Shown one piece after another: positions 25,700-35,163 of a stretch of 64,000 nucleotides of DNA. The translations under genes and the position numbers were made by a program. The notes under the pieces were generated by a model. That model saw nothing but the letters and a program-made list of their open reading frames with translations. It did not search any database and was not told the DNA's origin. Source of the DNA: an uncultured Phascolarctobacterium sp. GTDB lineage: Bacteria; Bacillota; Negativicutes; Acidaminococcales; Acidaminococcaceae. Numbering within the stretch: position 1 is the first letter of the stretch; each line of letters begins with the position of its first letter. The stretch is taken from positions 1-64,000 of the forward strand of contig URXU01000002.1 in assembly GCA_900552005.1 (NCBI GenBank). The letters run 5' to 3'.

Positions 25700-25728
25700 T
25701 TGACGTCTGCTTTAAATTCACTTATAAT
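25700..25728 (+). promoter_or_regulatory. Promoter of ilvA
   Basis: TTGACG (25700-25705), 17 bases, TATAAT (25723-25728). The predicted transcript has a leader of about 75 bases. Confidence 0.85.
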
Positions 25729-25761
25729 CGAAATAATATTATATTTATTTTGCCCCAAAAG

Positions 25762-25790
25762 GCTCTGCATAAGGCGGAGTTATTTTTTTA
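25762..25790 (+). terminator. Terminator-like hairpin inside the ilvA leader
   Basis: GCTCTGC/GCGGAGT (7 bp including two G-T pairs) with an ATAAG loop, followed by TATTTTTTTA. It lies between the ilvA promoter and its GAAGGAG site, and no upstream plus-strand gene needs termination. It may be an attenuator. Confidence 0.5.
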
Positions 25791-25808
25791 TTGAAGGAGT
25801 GACCGAAT

Positions 25809-27014
25809 ATGCTGACTTTAGATAAAATTTATCATGCTGCTTTTATCTTAAAAGAAATCGCCCGCAAAACCGATCTGATTGCCGCACCGTCACTGTGTGA
25901 AGGCCAAAGTCTGTATCTGAAAACAGAAAATCTGCAGATAACCGGCAGCTTCAAAGTACGCGGCGCCTATTATAAAATTAGCCAGCTGACTGATGAAGAA
26001 CGTGCTAAAGGCGTAATCGCCTGCAGCGCCGGTAATCACGCTCAGGGCGTTGCCCTGGCTGCAACCAGAATGGGGATTAAAAGCATTATCTGCATGCCTG
26101 ACGGCGCTCCCATTATGAAAGTTGAAAATACCAAAAAACTGGGAGCTCAGGTAGAACTTGTTCCCGGAACCTATGACGATGCTCATGACCGCGCTGTCGA
26201 GCTGCAGCAGGAAACAGGCATGACTTTTATTCATCCCTATGATGATGAACTGGTAATTGCCGGTCAGGGCAGTATTGGGCTGGAGATTTTAGAACAGCTG
26301 CCCGAGGTAGAAGCTGTTATTGTACCTATCGGCGGCGGCGGTCTGATTTCCGGCGTAGCACTGGCCATGAAGAGCCTGCGCCCCGATATTAAGATTTACG
26401 GTGTTCAGTCAGCCGGTGCTGCCAGCATGTTCAATGCTTTCCGCAGCAAAAGCTACCAGACCTTAAACAGCGTCCAAACCTTTGCCGATGGTATTGCCGT
26501 TAAAACTCCCGGCGAAACCACTTTTGAGATTATTCAAAAATATGTTGATGATATTATTACCGTCAGCGAAGATGAAATAGCCGCTGCCATTTTGACTCTT
26601 ATCGAAAAGCAAAAACTTATTGCCGAAGGCGCCGGTGCCACACCTGTAGCAGCAGCGCTGTTCAATAAACTGCCCATTACCGGCAAGAAAACTGTTTGCC
26701 TGATCTCCGGCGGTAATATTGACGTAAACATTCTCTCACGCGTCATCACGCGCGGTCAGGTAATCAGCGGCCGCAAAACAACTCTGATGATTGCTCTGGA
26801 AGACAAGCCGGGCCAATTATTGCGCGTCAGCGATATTATCAGCAGCTGCGGCGCCAATGTTATCAGCGTACATCATGACCGCGGCGATGCCAATATGCCC
26901 ATTACCAGCTGTTTTCTGAAACTTGGCTTGGAAACCCGTGATGCCCAGCAAATCAGCCAGATTAAACAACGTCTGACCGAAGACGGCTTTAATTTAGTTA
27001 ACGAAAAAGCATAA
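25809..27014 (+). CDS. ilvA: Threonine ammonia-lyase (threonine dehydratase)
   Basis: A 401-residue PLP enzyme converting threonine to 2-oxobutanoate, either for isoleucine synthesis or catabolically. The PLP lysine is K49 in TGSFKVRGAYYK; the SAGNHAQGVA and glycine-rich IGGGGLISG motifs follow. An ACT domain occupies about 325-401. The single-ACT, about 400-residue form resembles TdcB-like/short biosynthetic enzymes rather than long IlvA. It stands alone behind a strong promoter and a possible attenuator. Confidence 0.93.
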   Translation: MLTLDKIYHAAFILKEIARKTDLIAAPSLCEGQSLYLKTENLQITGSFKVRGAYYKISQLTDEERAKGVIACSAGNHAQGVALAATRMGIKSIICMPDGAPIMKVENTKKLGAQVELVPGTYDDAHDRAVELQQETGMTFIHPYDDELVIAGQGSIGLEILEQLPEVEAVIVPIGGGGLISGVALAMKSLRPDIKIYGVQSAGAASMFNAFRSKSYQTLNSVQTFADGIAVKTPGETTFEIIQKYVDDIITVSEDEIAAAILTLIEKQKLIAEGAGATPVAAALFNKLPITGKKTVCLISGGNIDVNILSRVITRGQVISGRKTTLMIALEDKPGQLLRVSDIISSCGANVISVHHDRGDANMPITSCFLKLGLETRDAQQISQIKQRLTEDGFNLVNEKA

Positions 27015-27020
27015 ACTAAA

Positions 27021-27087
27021 CCCCTTCTATAAAATTGATATGCACCCCAAAAGTCTAACTTCGGGGTGCAGTTCATTTTAGAAGGGG
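27021..27087. terminator. Long bidirectional hairpin terminator
   Basis: CCCCTTCTA (27021-27029) pairs with TAGAAGGGG (27079-27087), and TGCACCCC pairs with GGGGTGCA inside it. The whole is one long imperfect stem, followed by TTTTTTATT on the plus strand and preceded by an A-rich tail for the minus direction. It lies between convergent ilvA and def. Confidence 0.85.
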
Positions 27088-27094
27088 TTTTTTA

Positions 27095-27505
27095 TTAAAT
27101 TATGATTCCTTCCAGATGATCGCATTCATGCTGGATAATTTGTGCTGTCAGCCCGGAAAACTTTTCACGCTGCCAACGCATGCGCACGTCCTGAAACTCT
27201 ACTTCAATTTTCTCATACCGAATTGTTTGACGTGTCCCGGTCAAAGATAAGCAGCCTTCTTCCGTTTCATAGGGCTGTTGCTTTTTAATAATAACTGGAT
27301 TTAACAATACCAGATAACTCTTGCCGGCAGCCACCGCAATAATACATTTACGTTCACCAATCATATTAGCTGCCATACCAACGCAGCGACCTGCATTGGC
27401 CTGCAGGGTATCTAATAAATCCGTAACGATTCTGCGGTCTTTGGCCGTAGCCGTCTCTGACTTCTGGGCCAGAAAAAAAGTATCGTGAACAATATCTCTG
27501 AGCAT
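27095..27505 (-). CDS. Peptide deformylase-like protein, divergent motif I
   Basis: A 136-residue short member of the Fe2+/Zn2+ peptide deformylase family. Motif 2 (EGCLSL, metal Cys) and motif 3 (QHECDHLEG, HExxH type) are intact. Motif 1 reads GMAANMIGE instead of the usual GxGLAAPQ, so the oxyanion Gln is replaced by Met. This variant forms a known second-copy Def subfamily. It may deformylate atypical substrates or have little activity. It lies 52 bases after trpA with a GGAGG site, and a TGATATAAT extended -10 in the gap suggests its own promoter. Confidence 0.8.
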   Translation of the reverse strand: MLRDIVHDTFFLAQKSETATAKDRRIVTDLLDTLQANAGRCVGMAANMIGERKCIIAVAAGKSYLVLLNPVIIKKQQPYETEEGCLSLTGTRQTIRYEKIEVEFQDVRMRWQREKFSGLTAQIIQHECDHLEGIII

Positions 27506-27557
27506 TAAGCTGCTACCTCCGCCTGTTTCTCCGCTGCTGAAAGCGCAATTTTATTTA

Positions 27558-28346
27558 TTATATCACATCTGCCTTATCAAGCAGCGCGTTTTTCATTGAA
27601 CGCACATAAGCGCCTACCTTGTCCGGAGCCGCAGTACCGTACTGGGCCATCAGCTTGACAATGGCCGAACCCACAATTACCCCATCAGCAAATTTTCCCA
27701 TCTGCCGGGCCTGCTGCGGCGTAGAAATGCCAAAGCCTATAGCACACGGCACCTTGGTATTATCTCTTACCGTACGTACCATGGAAGCCAAATCCGTATC
27801 AATTTTATTTCTGGTGCCGGTAACGCCCAGGCTGGAAACAACATATAAAAAACCTTCTGCTTCCCTTGCAATCATAGCAATTCTGTCAGCTGAAGTAGGT
27901 GCAATCATGGAAATCATTTCAATGCCATAACGACGGGCAAGCGGCAAAAACTCCTCTTTTTCTTCAAAGGGAATGTCCGGTAAAATCAATCCGTCAATGC
28001 CTATTTGCTGACAGGCGGCCATAAATTTTTCTGCTCCGTAGGAGAAAATAACATTGGCATAGGTCATAAATACTAATGGTACGGAAACTTTCTTTCGGAG
28101 CCTTTCAGTCATGGCAAAAATTTTATCGGTAGTTACACCGCCCTGCAAGGCCCTCAGATTTGCCCCCTGAATAACAGGTCCCTCAGCGGTAGGATCTGAA
28201 AAAGGAATGCCTAACTCAATAAGATCAGCTCCATTAGCTACTGCCGCACAAACAGCCGCCTCCGTTGTAGCCAGATCCGGATCTCCGCAGGTAATAAATG
28301 CAATAAAAGCCTTTCCATTTTTAAAAGCACTCTGTATCTTACTCAT
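27558..28346 (-). CDS. trpA: Tryptophan synthase alpha chain
   Basis: A 262-residue TIM-barrel subunit cleaving indole-3-glycerol phosphate. Catalytic Glu and Asp lie in the conserved [20 protein letters not shown] segment. The ATG at 28346 overlaps the end of trpB by 8 bases, indicating translational coupling; the upstream alternative at 28382 has no family residues. Last trp gene of the operon. Confidence 0.97.
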   Translation of the reverse strand: MSKIQSAFKNGKAFIAFITCGDPDLATTEAAVCAAVANGADLIELGIPFSDPTAEGPVIQGANLRALQGGVTTDKIFAMTERLRKKVSVPLVFMTYANVIFSYGAEKFMAACQQIGIDGLILPDIPFEEKEEFLPLARRYGIEMISMIAPTSADRIAMIAREAEGFLYVVSSLGVTGTRNKIDTDLASMVRTVRDNTKVPCAIGFGISTPQQARQMGKFADGVIVGSAIVKLMAQYGTAAPDKVGAYVRSMKNALLDKADVI

Positions 28347-29529
28347 AAATATTCTCCCCTCTGTATCTGGCAATGGCAGCACAATCTTTATCGCCCCTGC
28401 CGGATATGGTAATAACCATAATTTGCTCTTTAGCCATCTGCGGCGCCAGCTTCATGGCATAGGCAACTGCGTGCGCTGATTCAATAGCCGGAATAATACC
28501 TTCAGTTCTTGCCAGATATTCAAAGGCACTGACGGCTTCTTCATCCGTCACAGCCACATATTCAGCTCTCCCAATATCATGCAGATAAGCATGCTCCGGT
28601 CCTACTCCGGGATAATCAAGTCCGGCTGAGATAGAATAAACCGGCGCAATCTGCCCGTACTGATCCTGGCAGAAATAGGATTTCATCCCATGAAAAATAC
28701 CTACACGTCCCGTATTAATGGTAGCGGCTGTTTCCAAGGTATCAATACCGCGTCCGGCAGCTTCACAGCCAATCAGCCGTACCTGCTGGTCATTAATAAA
28801 ATGATAGAAACTGCCAATTGCGTTAGAACCGCCGCCTACACAGGCAATAACCGCATCTGGCAGACGTTTTTCTCTGTCCAGTATTTGCTCCTTAATTTCC
28901 TTGGAGATAACAGCCTGAAAGTCTCTGACGATAGTAGGAAACGGATGCGGCCCCATAACGGATCCCAAGCAGTAATGGGTATCATCAATTCTGCTGGTCC
29001 ATTCACGCAGCGCTTCTGAAACCGCATCTTTCAAAGTTGCCGTGCCACTTTTTACCGCAACTACCTGCGCTCCCAATAATTTCATGCGATATACGTTTAA
29101 TGCCTGCCGGATAGTATCTTCTTCACCCATAAAAACTACGCATTCCATATTCATGAGGGCCGCTGCCGTGGCTGTAGCTACTCCGTGCTGTCCGGCACCG
29201 GTTTCAGCGATTAACCTTGTTTTGCCCATTTTTTTAGCCAAAAGCGCCTGCCCCAGTACATTATTAATCTTATGCGCACCGGTATGATTTAAATCTTCAC
29301 GCTTCAGATATATTTTGGCTCCGCCCAAATCTCTGGTCATTTTTTCTGCATAATATAATCTTGAAGGTCTGCCGGCATATTCATTAAGCAGCGTAGTTAA
29401 TTCCTGCTGAAACGCGGAATCATTTTTATAATAATTATATGCTTTTTCCAATTCTATAATTGCGTTCATCAATGTTTCCGGTATATATTGCCCGCCATGA
29501 ATACCAAATCTGCCCTTCTGCTTTGTCAT
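28339..29529 (-). CDS. trpB: Tryptophan synthase beta chain
   Basis: A 396-residue PLP enzyme joining indole with serine. The PLP lysine is in [10 protein letters not shown], and the phosphate loop GGGSNAIG is present. The chosen ATG at 29529 lies 9 bases after GAGAGG and gives the usual [19 protein letters not shown] start; an ATG at 29553 inside the trpF end is possible. It is the TrpB1 type. Confidence 0.97.
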   Translation of the reverse strand: MTKQKGRFGIHGGQYIPETLMNAIIELEKAYNYYKNDSAFQQELTTLLNEYAGRPSRLYYAEKMTRDLGGAKIYLKREDLNHTGAHKINNVLGQALLAKKMGKTRLIAETGAGQHGVATATAAALMNMECVVFMGEEDTIRQALNVYRMKLLGAQVVAVKSGTATLKDAVSEALREWTSRIDDTHYCLGSVMGPHPFPTIVRDFQAVISKEIKEQILDREKRLPDAVIACVGGGSNAIGSFYHFINDQQVRLIGCEAAGRGIDTLETAATINTGRVGIFHGMKSYFCQDQYGQIAPVYSISAGLDYPGVGPEHAYLHDIGRAEYVAVTDEEAVSAFEYLARTEGIIPAIESAHAVAYAMKLAPQMAKEQIMVITISGRGDKDCAAIARYRGENIYE

Positions 29530-29542
29530 TTTCTTCATCCTC

Positions 29543-30148
29543 TCATACTTCATTTCTTACTGCTCTAACAAAAGCATCCATCTTCACGGCGTCTTTTCTG
29601 CCGTTTGTCTCAATACCGGAGCTGACATCAACACCATAGGGCTGCAAATTTCTGACAGCTGCGGCCACATTAGCTGGCGTCAGGCCTCCGGCTAAAAAAT
29701 ATTTTCTTGTCATTTTCCGAAGCAGCTGCCAGTCAAAAGTAATGCCTGTGCCGCCGCTGCCCGTATCCAATAAAACGCAGTCCGCCGGCGACAACGCCGC
29801 CTGCCGTACATCATCAGCACATTTTATGCTGAAAGCCTTAATAATTTTTTTGCCGGTCTGCCGCTGCAATAACCGAATAGCAGCCTCATCTTCCTGGCCA
29901 TGCAGCTGGGCTGCATCAATAATTCCCTGCTGCAGCAAATTAGCAATTATTGAAATATCCTCATTGACAAACACGCCAACAGCCTGAATTTCCGGCGCTA
30001 ATTTCTTTTTTAGCTGCGCTGCTGCTGCATAATCTATAAAACGCCTGCTGCTGTGGGCAAAAACAAAACCTATATAATCAGGCTGCAGCAAATTAGCAGT
30101 TTTAATATCTTCTTCCTGCCGCAGCCCGCATAATTTAATTTTCGTCAT
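29543..30148 (-). CDS. trpF: Phosphoribosylanthranilate isomerase
   Basis: A 201-residue TIM-barrel isomerase of the tryptophan pathway. It starts [13 protein letters not shown], where the catalytic Cys is C7, and has the conserved Asp in [11 protein letters not shown]. It overlaps trpC by 4 bases. Confidence 0.96.
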   Translation of the reverse strand: MTKIKLCGLRQEEDIKTANLLQPDYIGFVFAHSSRRFIDYAAAAQLKKKLAPEIQAVGVFVNEDISIIANLLQQGIIDAAQLHGQEDEAAIRLLQRQTGKKIIKAFSIKCADDVRQAALSPADCVLLDTGSGGTGITFDWQLLRKMTRKYFLAGGLTPANVAAAVRNLQPYGVDVSSGIETNGRKDAVKMDAFVRAVRNEV

Positions 30149-30927
30149 ACAAGTCCCCGCAATTCTGCCAGCTTAGCTTTTTTATTTTCAGCACGCATCA
30201 GCGTTTCACCTATCAGCACCGCATCAGCGCCTAAATCGCGCATTCTCCTGACATCGGCCGCACTGTTGATACCGCTTTCCGCAACAAAGATGATTTCCGG
30301 CGGCACCAAATTTCGTAAGCGGCTGCTGTTGTCCATATCAACAGTAAAATCGCGCAGATTTCTATTATTAACGCCAATGATACGTGCGCCGGCCTGAAGC
30401 GCCAGCTTAGTTTCCTGAACGTCATGCACTTCCGTCAAAGCTGACAGACCTAATCTGTCACAAATTTCAATATATTTTTTTAGCTGCTTTGCGCTGAGCA
30501 GAGAACAAATCAGAAGTACGGCCTGCGCGCCAAGAATTTTTGCTTCATATATCATATATTCATCCACGACAAAATCCTTCCGCAGGCATGGTACTGAAAC
30601 GGTTTGCGCAATTTCCTGCAGATACCTATTTTCTCCCAAAAACCATTTTGGTTCTGTCAGAACTGAAATGCACTGAGCTCCAGCCAGCTCATACTCCCTG
30701 GCAATTTCAACATACGGAAAATTCTCCGCAATCAGACCCTTAGACGGTGAAGCCTTTTTACACTCGCAAATAAATCCCATGCCAGGCTGCCGCAAAGTCT
30801 TTTCAAAAGCAAAATTTCCCGGAGCCAGTTCCAGCGCCTGCCTTTGAATTACTTCCGGCGCTGCCGCGGCGGCGGCATGTTTCACTCTTTGTCTGGCAAA
30901 AGCCGCAATTTCATCCAGAATCGTCAT
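30145..30927 (-). CDS. trpC: Indole-3-glycerol-phosphate synthase
   Basis: A 260-residue TIM-barrel enzyme with FICECKKASPSKGLI (substrate Lys and Ser), the LRKDFVVD core and the ITEV-like ALTEVHD and GVNNRNL segments. It is a free-standing TrpC, not fused to TrpF. It starts 2 bases after trpD. Confidence 0.97.
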   Translation of the reverse strand: MTILDEIAAFARQRVKHAAAAAAPEVIQRQALELAPGNFAFEKTLRQPGMGFICECKKASPSKGLIAENFPYVEIAREYELAGAQCISVLTEPKWFLGENRYLQEIAQTVSVPCLRKDFVVDEYMIYEAKILGAQAVLLICSLLSAKQLKKYIEICDRLGLSALTEVHDVQETKLALQAGARIIGVNNRNLRDFTVDMDNSSRLRNLVPPEIIFVAESGINSAADVRRMRDLGADAVLIGETLMRAENKKAKLAELRGLV

Positions 30928-30929
30928 TA

Positions 30930-31958
30930 TTAATCCTCCGCTCTGTTACTTACCTCAATCATTTTTTCCAAAGTTGCCAGCGCTTTGCCGGAATCAATCA
31001 GCTGTGCTGCCAGCTCTACGCCATCTTTCATGCTTGCAGCCTTGCCGCCGATATATAAGGAGGCTCCGGCATTAAGCAGTACAGTCTGCCGTTTTGGGCC
31101 CTGTTCCTCACCGCGCAGAATGCTTAAGGTAATTGCAGCGTTTTCCTGAGGACTACCGCCTACAAGATCCGCTTTGCTGCAGCGGTCAAAGCCGAAATCT
31201 TCCGGTTTAATAACATAGGATTTAAACCAGCCATCTTTAAATTCACATACAGATGTAGGCGCGCTTAAAGAAATCTCATCCAGCTTATCCTGTCCGTAAA
31301 CTACCATGCCGCGCTTAACCCCTAAATCAATCAGTACCTGAGCCAGAGGCTCAACCAGATAAGCGTCATAAACACCCAGAAGCTGAGATGACGGACTACC
31401 GGGGTTGGTCAGTGGCCCTAAAATATTAAATACCGTACGAAAGCCCAATTCTTTTCTGATAGCGCCCACATATTTCATGGAAGTGTGGTATTTCTGCGCA
31501 AAGAAAAAGCACATTCCCACTTCTTGCAGCAATTGCAGGCAGCGCTCAGGGCTTTGTTCAATCTTAACCCCCAGTGCCTCCAGACAATCCGCCGTTCCGC
31601 ATTTAGAAGAAGCTGCTCGATTACCATGCTTGGCAACCTTCATCCCTCCTGCTGCGGCTACCAGACCGGAAGTAGTGGAAATATTAAAGCTCTGTGAATT
31701 GTCTCCTCCGGTACCGACAATCTCAAATAAATCCATATCGGTCTTTACTTTTACGGCATGTGCACGCATGGCAGCAGCGCAGCCGGCAATTTCATTAATC
31801 GTCTCAGCACGCGTACTTTTGGTAGAAAGTGCTGCTAAAAACGCGGAATTCTGCGTAGGTGTTGTTTTGCCGCTCATAATTTCATTCATTACCGTATATG
31901 CTTCTTCAAAAGTTAAATCTTCCTTATTGACAATCTTAACAATTGCTTCTTTAATCAT
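30930..31958 (-). CDS. trpD: Anthranilate phosphoribosyltransferase
   Basis: A 342-residue type IV phosphoribosyltransferase. The PRPP-binding motif [14 protein letters not shown] (about 81-94), [12 protein letters not shown] and the anthranilate-site region are present. Not fused to TrpG. It starts 10 bases after trpG ends. Confidence 0.97.
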   Translation of the reverse strand: MIKEAIVKIVNKEDLTFEEAYTVMNEIMSGKTTPTQNSAFLAALSTKSTRAETINEIAGCAAAMRAHAVKVKTDMDLFEIVGTGGDNSQSFNISTTSGLVAAAGGMKVAKHGNRAASSKCGTADCLEALGVKIEQSPERCLQLLQEVGMCFFFAQKYHTSMKYVGAIRKELGFRTVFNILGPLTNPGSPSSQLLGVYDAYLVEPLAQVLIDLGVKRGMVVYGQDKLDEISLSAPTSVCEFKDGWFKSYVIKPEDFGFDRCSKADLVGGSPQENAAITLSILRGEEQGPKRQTVLLNAGASLYIGGKAASMKDGVELAAQLIDSGKALATLEKMIEVSNRAED

Positions 31959-31968
31959 TTTTATTCCC

Positions 31969-32538
31969 TCATTTCATACAGATAAAATTACGCAGCATTT
32001 TTTTCCCTTCCGGCGTCATGATGGATTCAGGATGAAATTGCACCCCGAATATCGGCAGCTGCCGATGCTGTACCGCCATTACTTCTTCTGTCTCTGTAAC
32101 AGCAGTTACCCGCAGGCAATCTGGCAGCGAAGCCTTATCGGCAATTAAGGAATGATACCTGGCAACCGGCGATTGTTGCTTACAACCGGCAAATAGCGGG
32201 CAACTGGTATCAAACATTACTTCTGATTGCTTGCCATGCATCAGCTGCGGCGCGTAGACCACCTGTCCGCCAAAGGCTGCACAAATAGCCTGATGGCCCA
32301 GGCAGACCCCTAATATCGGTACCTTGCTGCCCAATCTTACAATGCATTCCATAATAACGCCGGCATTTTCAGGTCGTCCCGGTCCAGGCGATAAAATTAT
32401 TTTTTCAGGCTGCAAAGCTCTAATTTCATCAACACTTAAATCATCATTGCGAATTACTCTGATATCGGGCGCCAGTTCTCCAACCAGCTGGTACAGATTG
32501 TAGGAAAAGCTATCATAATTATCAATCAGTAAAATCAT
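31969..32538 (-). CDS. trpG: Anthranilate synthase glutamine amidotransferase component
   Basis: A 189-residue class I glutaminase. The nucleophile Cys is in GVCLGHQAI (about 79), and the His-Glu pair is in [12 protein letters not shown]. It supplies ammonia to TrpE. In many Firmicutes the same protein also serves PabB for folate synthesis; no pab genes are present in this window. It overlaps trpE by 4 bases. Confidence 0.95.
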   Translation of the reverse strand: MILLIDNYDSFSYNLYQLVGELAPDIRVIRNDDLSVDEIRALQPEKIILSPGPGRPENAGVIMECIVRLGSKVPILGVCLGHQAICAAFGGQVVYAPQLMHGKQSEVMFDTSCPLFAGCKQQSPVARYHSLIADKASLPDCLRVTAVTETEEVMAVQHRQLPIFGVQFHPESIMTPEGKKMLRNFICMK

Positions 32539-34001
32539 AAATCTTCCTCCTCTGCCAGCTGCAATGCCTTAACCACAGCCTGCGCCTTATTTAAGCATTC
32601 CTGATATTCTTTTTCCGGTTCGGAATCAGCTACAATACCCGCACCGCTGCGGATAAAAACTGTATTATTCTTTTTATACGCAATACGAATAGCAATGCAG
32701 GTATCCATATTGCCGGCAAAATCAATATATCCCACTGCTCCGCCGTAAATTCCCCGTTTATTATTTTCCAATTCACCAATAAGCTGGCAGGCTCTTATTT
32801 TTGGTGCACCTGACAGCGTACCTGCCGGCAGCACCGCAGCAATGGCATCCAGTGCATCCATATCATCACGCAAATTGCCGCGTACTGTGGAACCTATATG
32901 CATAACATGGGAAAACTTTTCAATAGAATGCAGTTTTTCAACCTGTACGCTGCCAAACTTACTTATTTTTCCCAAATCATTGCGTCCCAGATCAACCAGC
33001 ATATTATGTTCCGCCAGTTCTTTGACATCCTGCAGCAATTCCTGCTCCAAAGCCTTGTCTTCTGTTTCCGTTCTTCCACGCGGACGTGTTCCGGCCAGTG
33101 GAAAGGTATGCAGTACTCCGTTTTCCAGCTTTACCAAGGTTTCCGGTGAAGCTCCCGCCACTTCCACATCCGTTCCCGAAAAATAAAACATATACGGCGA
33201 TGGATTAATAGTGCGTAAAATTCGATAAGTGTTCAGCAAACTGCCGCTAAACGAAGCGCTCAAACGGTTGGATAAAACAATCTGAAAAATATCGCCTTCA
33301 TGTATATAATGCTTAGCTTTATTTACCATGGCACAGTAAGTATCCTTATCAAAAAGCGGTTTTACTGGCGTCAGCAAACGTCCTGCTGGTTCCTGCTTTT
33401 GCCTGCCTTCACGCAAAATACTGCGCAGTTGCCTAAGTTCCAAAACTGCTTTATTATAAGAGGTTTCCGCTTCGTCTAAAGAAATATTTACCATCAGTAT
33501 GATTTTCTGCCGGTAATTATCAAAAGCAATAACTTTGTCAAATAACATTAAATCAAGATCTTTAAAAGCTTCCGTATCCTGTACTTGTGTATAAGCAGCA
33601 GGTTCGCTGTATCTGATAGAATCATAGGCAAAATAGCCTACTAATCCGCCAGTAAAAGGCGGCAGATACGAAAAGCGCGGACTTTTATAATCCTGTAAAA
33701 GCTGACGCAGTACTTTTAATGGTTCCTGAGTCTGTAATTTAACATTGCCAATTCTCATTTCCCCGTTCAAACAGGTAATTTCCAGTTTCGGGTCAAATCC
33801 CAAAAAAGTATAACGCCCCCATTTTTCCTTATCAGCTACTGATTCCAGTAAGTAACAATGACTGGAAATATTTTTTAATATTTTCAGTACACCCAATGGC
33901 GTAAAGCTGTCTGAAAGCAATTCACAACTAACCGGCAGCACTTTGTATTGGCCTTCTGCCGCTATCTTTTGCACATCATCCAATGCAGGCAAAATCTTCA
34001 T
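32535..34001 (-). CDS. trpE: Anthranilate synthase component I
   Basis: A 488-residue chorismate-using enzyme. The conserved C-terminal chorismate-binding half has GDIFQIVLSNRLSA, PAGTLSGAPKIRA and the GGAVGYIDFAGNMDTCIAIR segment. The N-terminal half carries the feedback Trp-binding region (LLESVADKEKWGRYTFLGF). It is first gene of trpEGDCFBA. An AGGGGG site sits 8 bases before the ATG and overlaps the end of a 15-codon leader frame. Confidence 0.97.
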   Translation of the reverse strand: MKILPALDDVQKIAAEGQYKVLPVSCELLSDSFTPLGVLKILKNISSHCYLLESVADKEKWGRYTFLGFDPKLEITCLNGEMRIGNVKLQTQEPLKVLRQLLQDYKSPRFSYLPPFTGGLVGYFAYDSIRYSEPAAYTQVQDTEAFKDLDLMLFDKVIAFDNYRQKIILMVNISLDEAETSYNKAVLELRQLRSILREGRQKQEPAGRLLTPVKPLFDKDTYCAMVNKAKHYIHEGDIFQIVLSNRLSASFSGSLLNTYRILRTINPSPYMFYFSGTDVEVAGASPETLVKLENGVLHTFPLAGTRPRGRTETEDKALEQELLQDVKELAEHNMLVDLGRNDLGKISKFGSVQVEKLHSIEKFSHVMHIGSTVRGNLRDDMDALDAIAAVLPAGTLSGAPKIRACQLIGELENNKRGIYGGAVGYIDFAGNMDTCIAIRIAYKKNNTVFIRSGAGIVADSEPEKEYQECLNKAQAVVKALQLAEEEDL

Positions 34002-34006
34002 AAAAG

Positions 34007-34054
34007 TTAACCCCCTGTAAAAAAATACTCCTCTGACTTCTGCCAGAGGAGCAT
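34007..34054 (-). CDS. Candidate trp leader peptide (15 codons, one Trp)
   Basis: An ATG at 34054-34052 lies 8 bases after AGGGA. It encodes MLLWQKSEEYFFTGG and stops at TAA 34009-34007, 5 bases before the trpE ATG. Codons 2-4 (CTC CTC TGG) form the 5' arm of the second terminator hairpin and GAG GAG the 3' arm. The stop codon falls beside the trpE ribosome-binding site. Only one Trp codon is present, so a role in attenuation or translational coupling is inference. Confidence 0.4.
   Translation of the reverse strand: MLLWQKSEEYFFTGG
34027..34051 (-). terminator. Second terminator-like hairpin, just before trpE
   Basis: CTCCTCTG pairs with CAGAGGAG around an 8-base loop, followed by TATTTTTTT on the minus strand. 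It lies after the T-box terminator and 25 bases before trpE. Confidence 0.8.
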
Positions 34055-34062
34055 AAAAAAAA

Positions 34063-34330
34063 TCCCTGACAGAAATTATTTTCTGTCAAGGACGAATAAT
34101 TTTATCCGCGGTGCCACCTTGATTTACGGCCATGACGCCGTACACTTGTCAGGATACCAACATATCCCCGGCAACTTACGTATGCCCACACGTTGCAGAA
34201 TACTCTGCGCTTACGCGCATTTGACTGCACCCTCAGCGGTCCATTTGACAAACTGTTTCTTACCCGACTCTCAGCAGCGCGGGCTCTCTGTAAAGGCATA
34301 TTAGCCGTTATCTCCGCCTCAACGGTTTAA
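34063..34330 (-). promoter_or_regulatory. T-box riboswitch, tryptophan specifier
   Basis: The minus-strand leader has the T-box core AAGGTGGCACCGCGGATAAA (about 34101-34120). An intrinsic terminator follows (TTGACAGAAA/TTTCTGTCAG type stem at 34063-34092, then eight T). Stem I base GCGG pairs with CCGC immediately after UGG-A; I read the specifier as UGG (complement of 34241-34243), followed by a GCTGAG F-box. The UGGC bulge matches the G73 discriminator of tRNA-Trp. The gene-free region 34002-34450 is filled by this leader and its promoter; 34376-34450 shows nothing assignable. Confidence 0.95.
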
Positions 34331-34346
34331 ATTTTGAATTGAGCAA

Positions 34347-34375
34347 ATTTTACCATGCGCCCAAAATTACGTCAA
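34347..34375 (-). promoter_or_regulatory. Promoter of the trp operon
   Basis: TTGACG (complement of 34370-34375), 17 bases, TAAAAT (complement of 34347-34352). Confidence 0.8.
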
Positions 34376-34450
34376 TATAATTTTTACACTTTTTGTTATT
34401 TTCAGTTTTTATTTGTAAATATGTATAATTCTTTACAGCTTATGATTATT

Positions 34451-35059
34451 TTACAGTCCATTGCATTGTGCAGCCAATTCTTCTTTAGCGGCCAAATAGG
34501 CTTCTATACTCCAGCCTTTTTTCAGCATGGCCACTAATAATTTCCCGGTATTATTGGCATCATCAAAAGCAGTATGCCACAATCCGGCGGTATCTACTTT
34601 CTGCTCTTCGGTAGCCTTTTTCAATCCTGTTGTCTTCTCATCATGTTTCCACAGTTTATAAGCTTCCGCCAAATCAAGATAGTCACTAAATGCAATGGGA
34701 TTTAGCAGTTTATGACGCTCACAGCCACGCTGCAGTACCTTATAATCAGAATCACCCCATGCCACAAAATAGGTATTGTCTTTCTCATACAGAGCGCTCA
34801 ATTTTTCCACCATTTGCGGAAAGGTAATACCTTTTAGCATATCCTTTTCGGTAATCATGCAAAAATCCATTGCTTCTTTGGCCTGTTTAGGATAAAAATG
34901 TGGTTTCACGAAATCCTGTAATTTACCTGCACAGACAAAATCTTCACCAGTAAGCTTTACTGCTCCCACTTCAATAATTTCTGAAAAAAAGCCATTGGGC
35001 CTACCAACCGGTTTAGTATACATGGTGAATTCAAAATCAACAATCAAAAAATTTTTCAT
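34451..35059 (-). CDS. DEDDh 3'-5' exonuclease family protein
   Basis: A 202-residue exonuclease of the RNase T/DnaQ fold, KapD-like. Exo I is in LIVDFEFTMY (D and E metal ligands), Exo II is in FVAWGDSDYKVL and Exo III is in LWHTAFDDANNTGKLL (His and Asp). It lies alone between the trp promoter and the AT-rich unit. The substrate is unknown: single-stranded RNA or DNA ends. A role in RNA trimming is inference. Confidence 0.82.
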   Translation of the reverse strand: MKNFLIVDFEFTMYTKPVGRPNGFFSEIIEVGAVKLTGEDFVCAGKLQDFVKPHFYPKQAKEAMDFCMITEKDMLKGITFPQMVEKLSALYEKDNTYFVAWGDSDYKVLQRGCERHKLLNPIAFSDYLDLAEAYKLWKHDEKTTGLKKATEEQKVDTAGLWHTAFDDANNTGKLLVAMLKKGWSIEAYLAAKEELAAQCNGL

Positions 35060-35163
35060 GCTTAAACCTTCTTTAATATTAAAACTTTTTACAAAATAAA
35101 ATTTTATGTATCTTTTCTTTAGTTTACAGTCTAAAAAGCAGATTTTTCTGCTTCTTAAACAAT

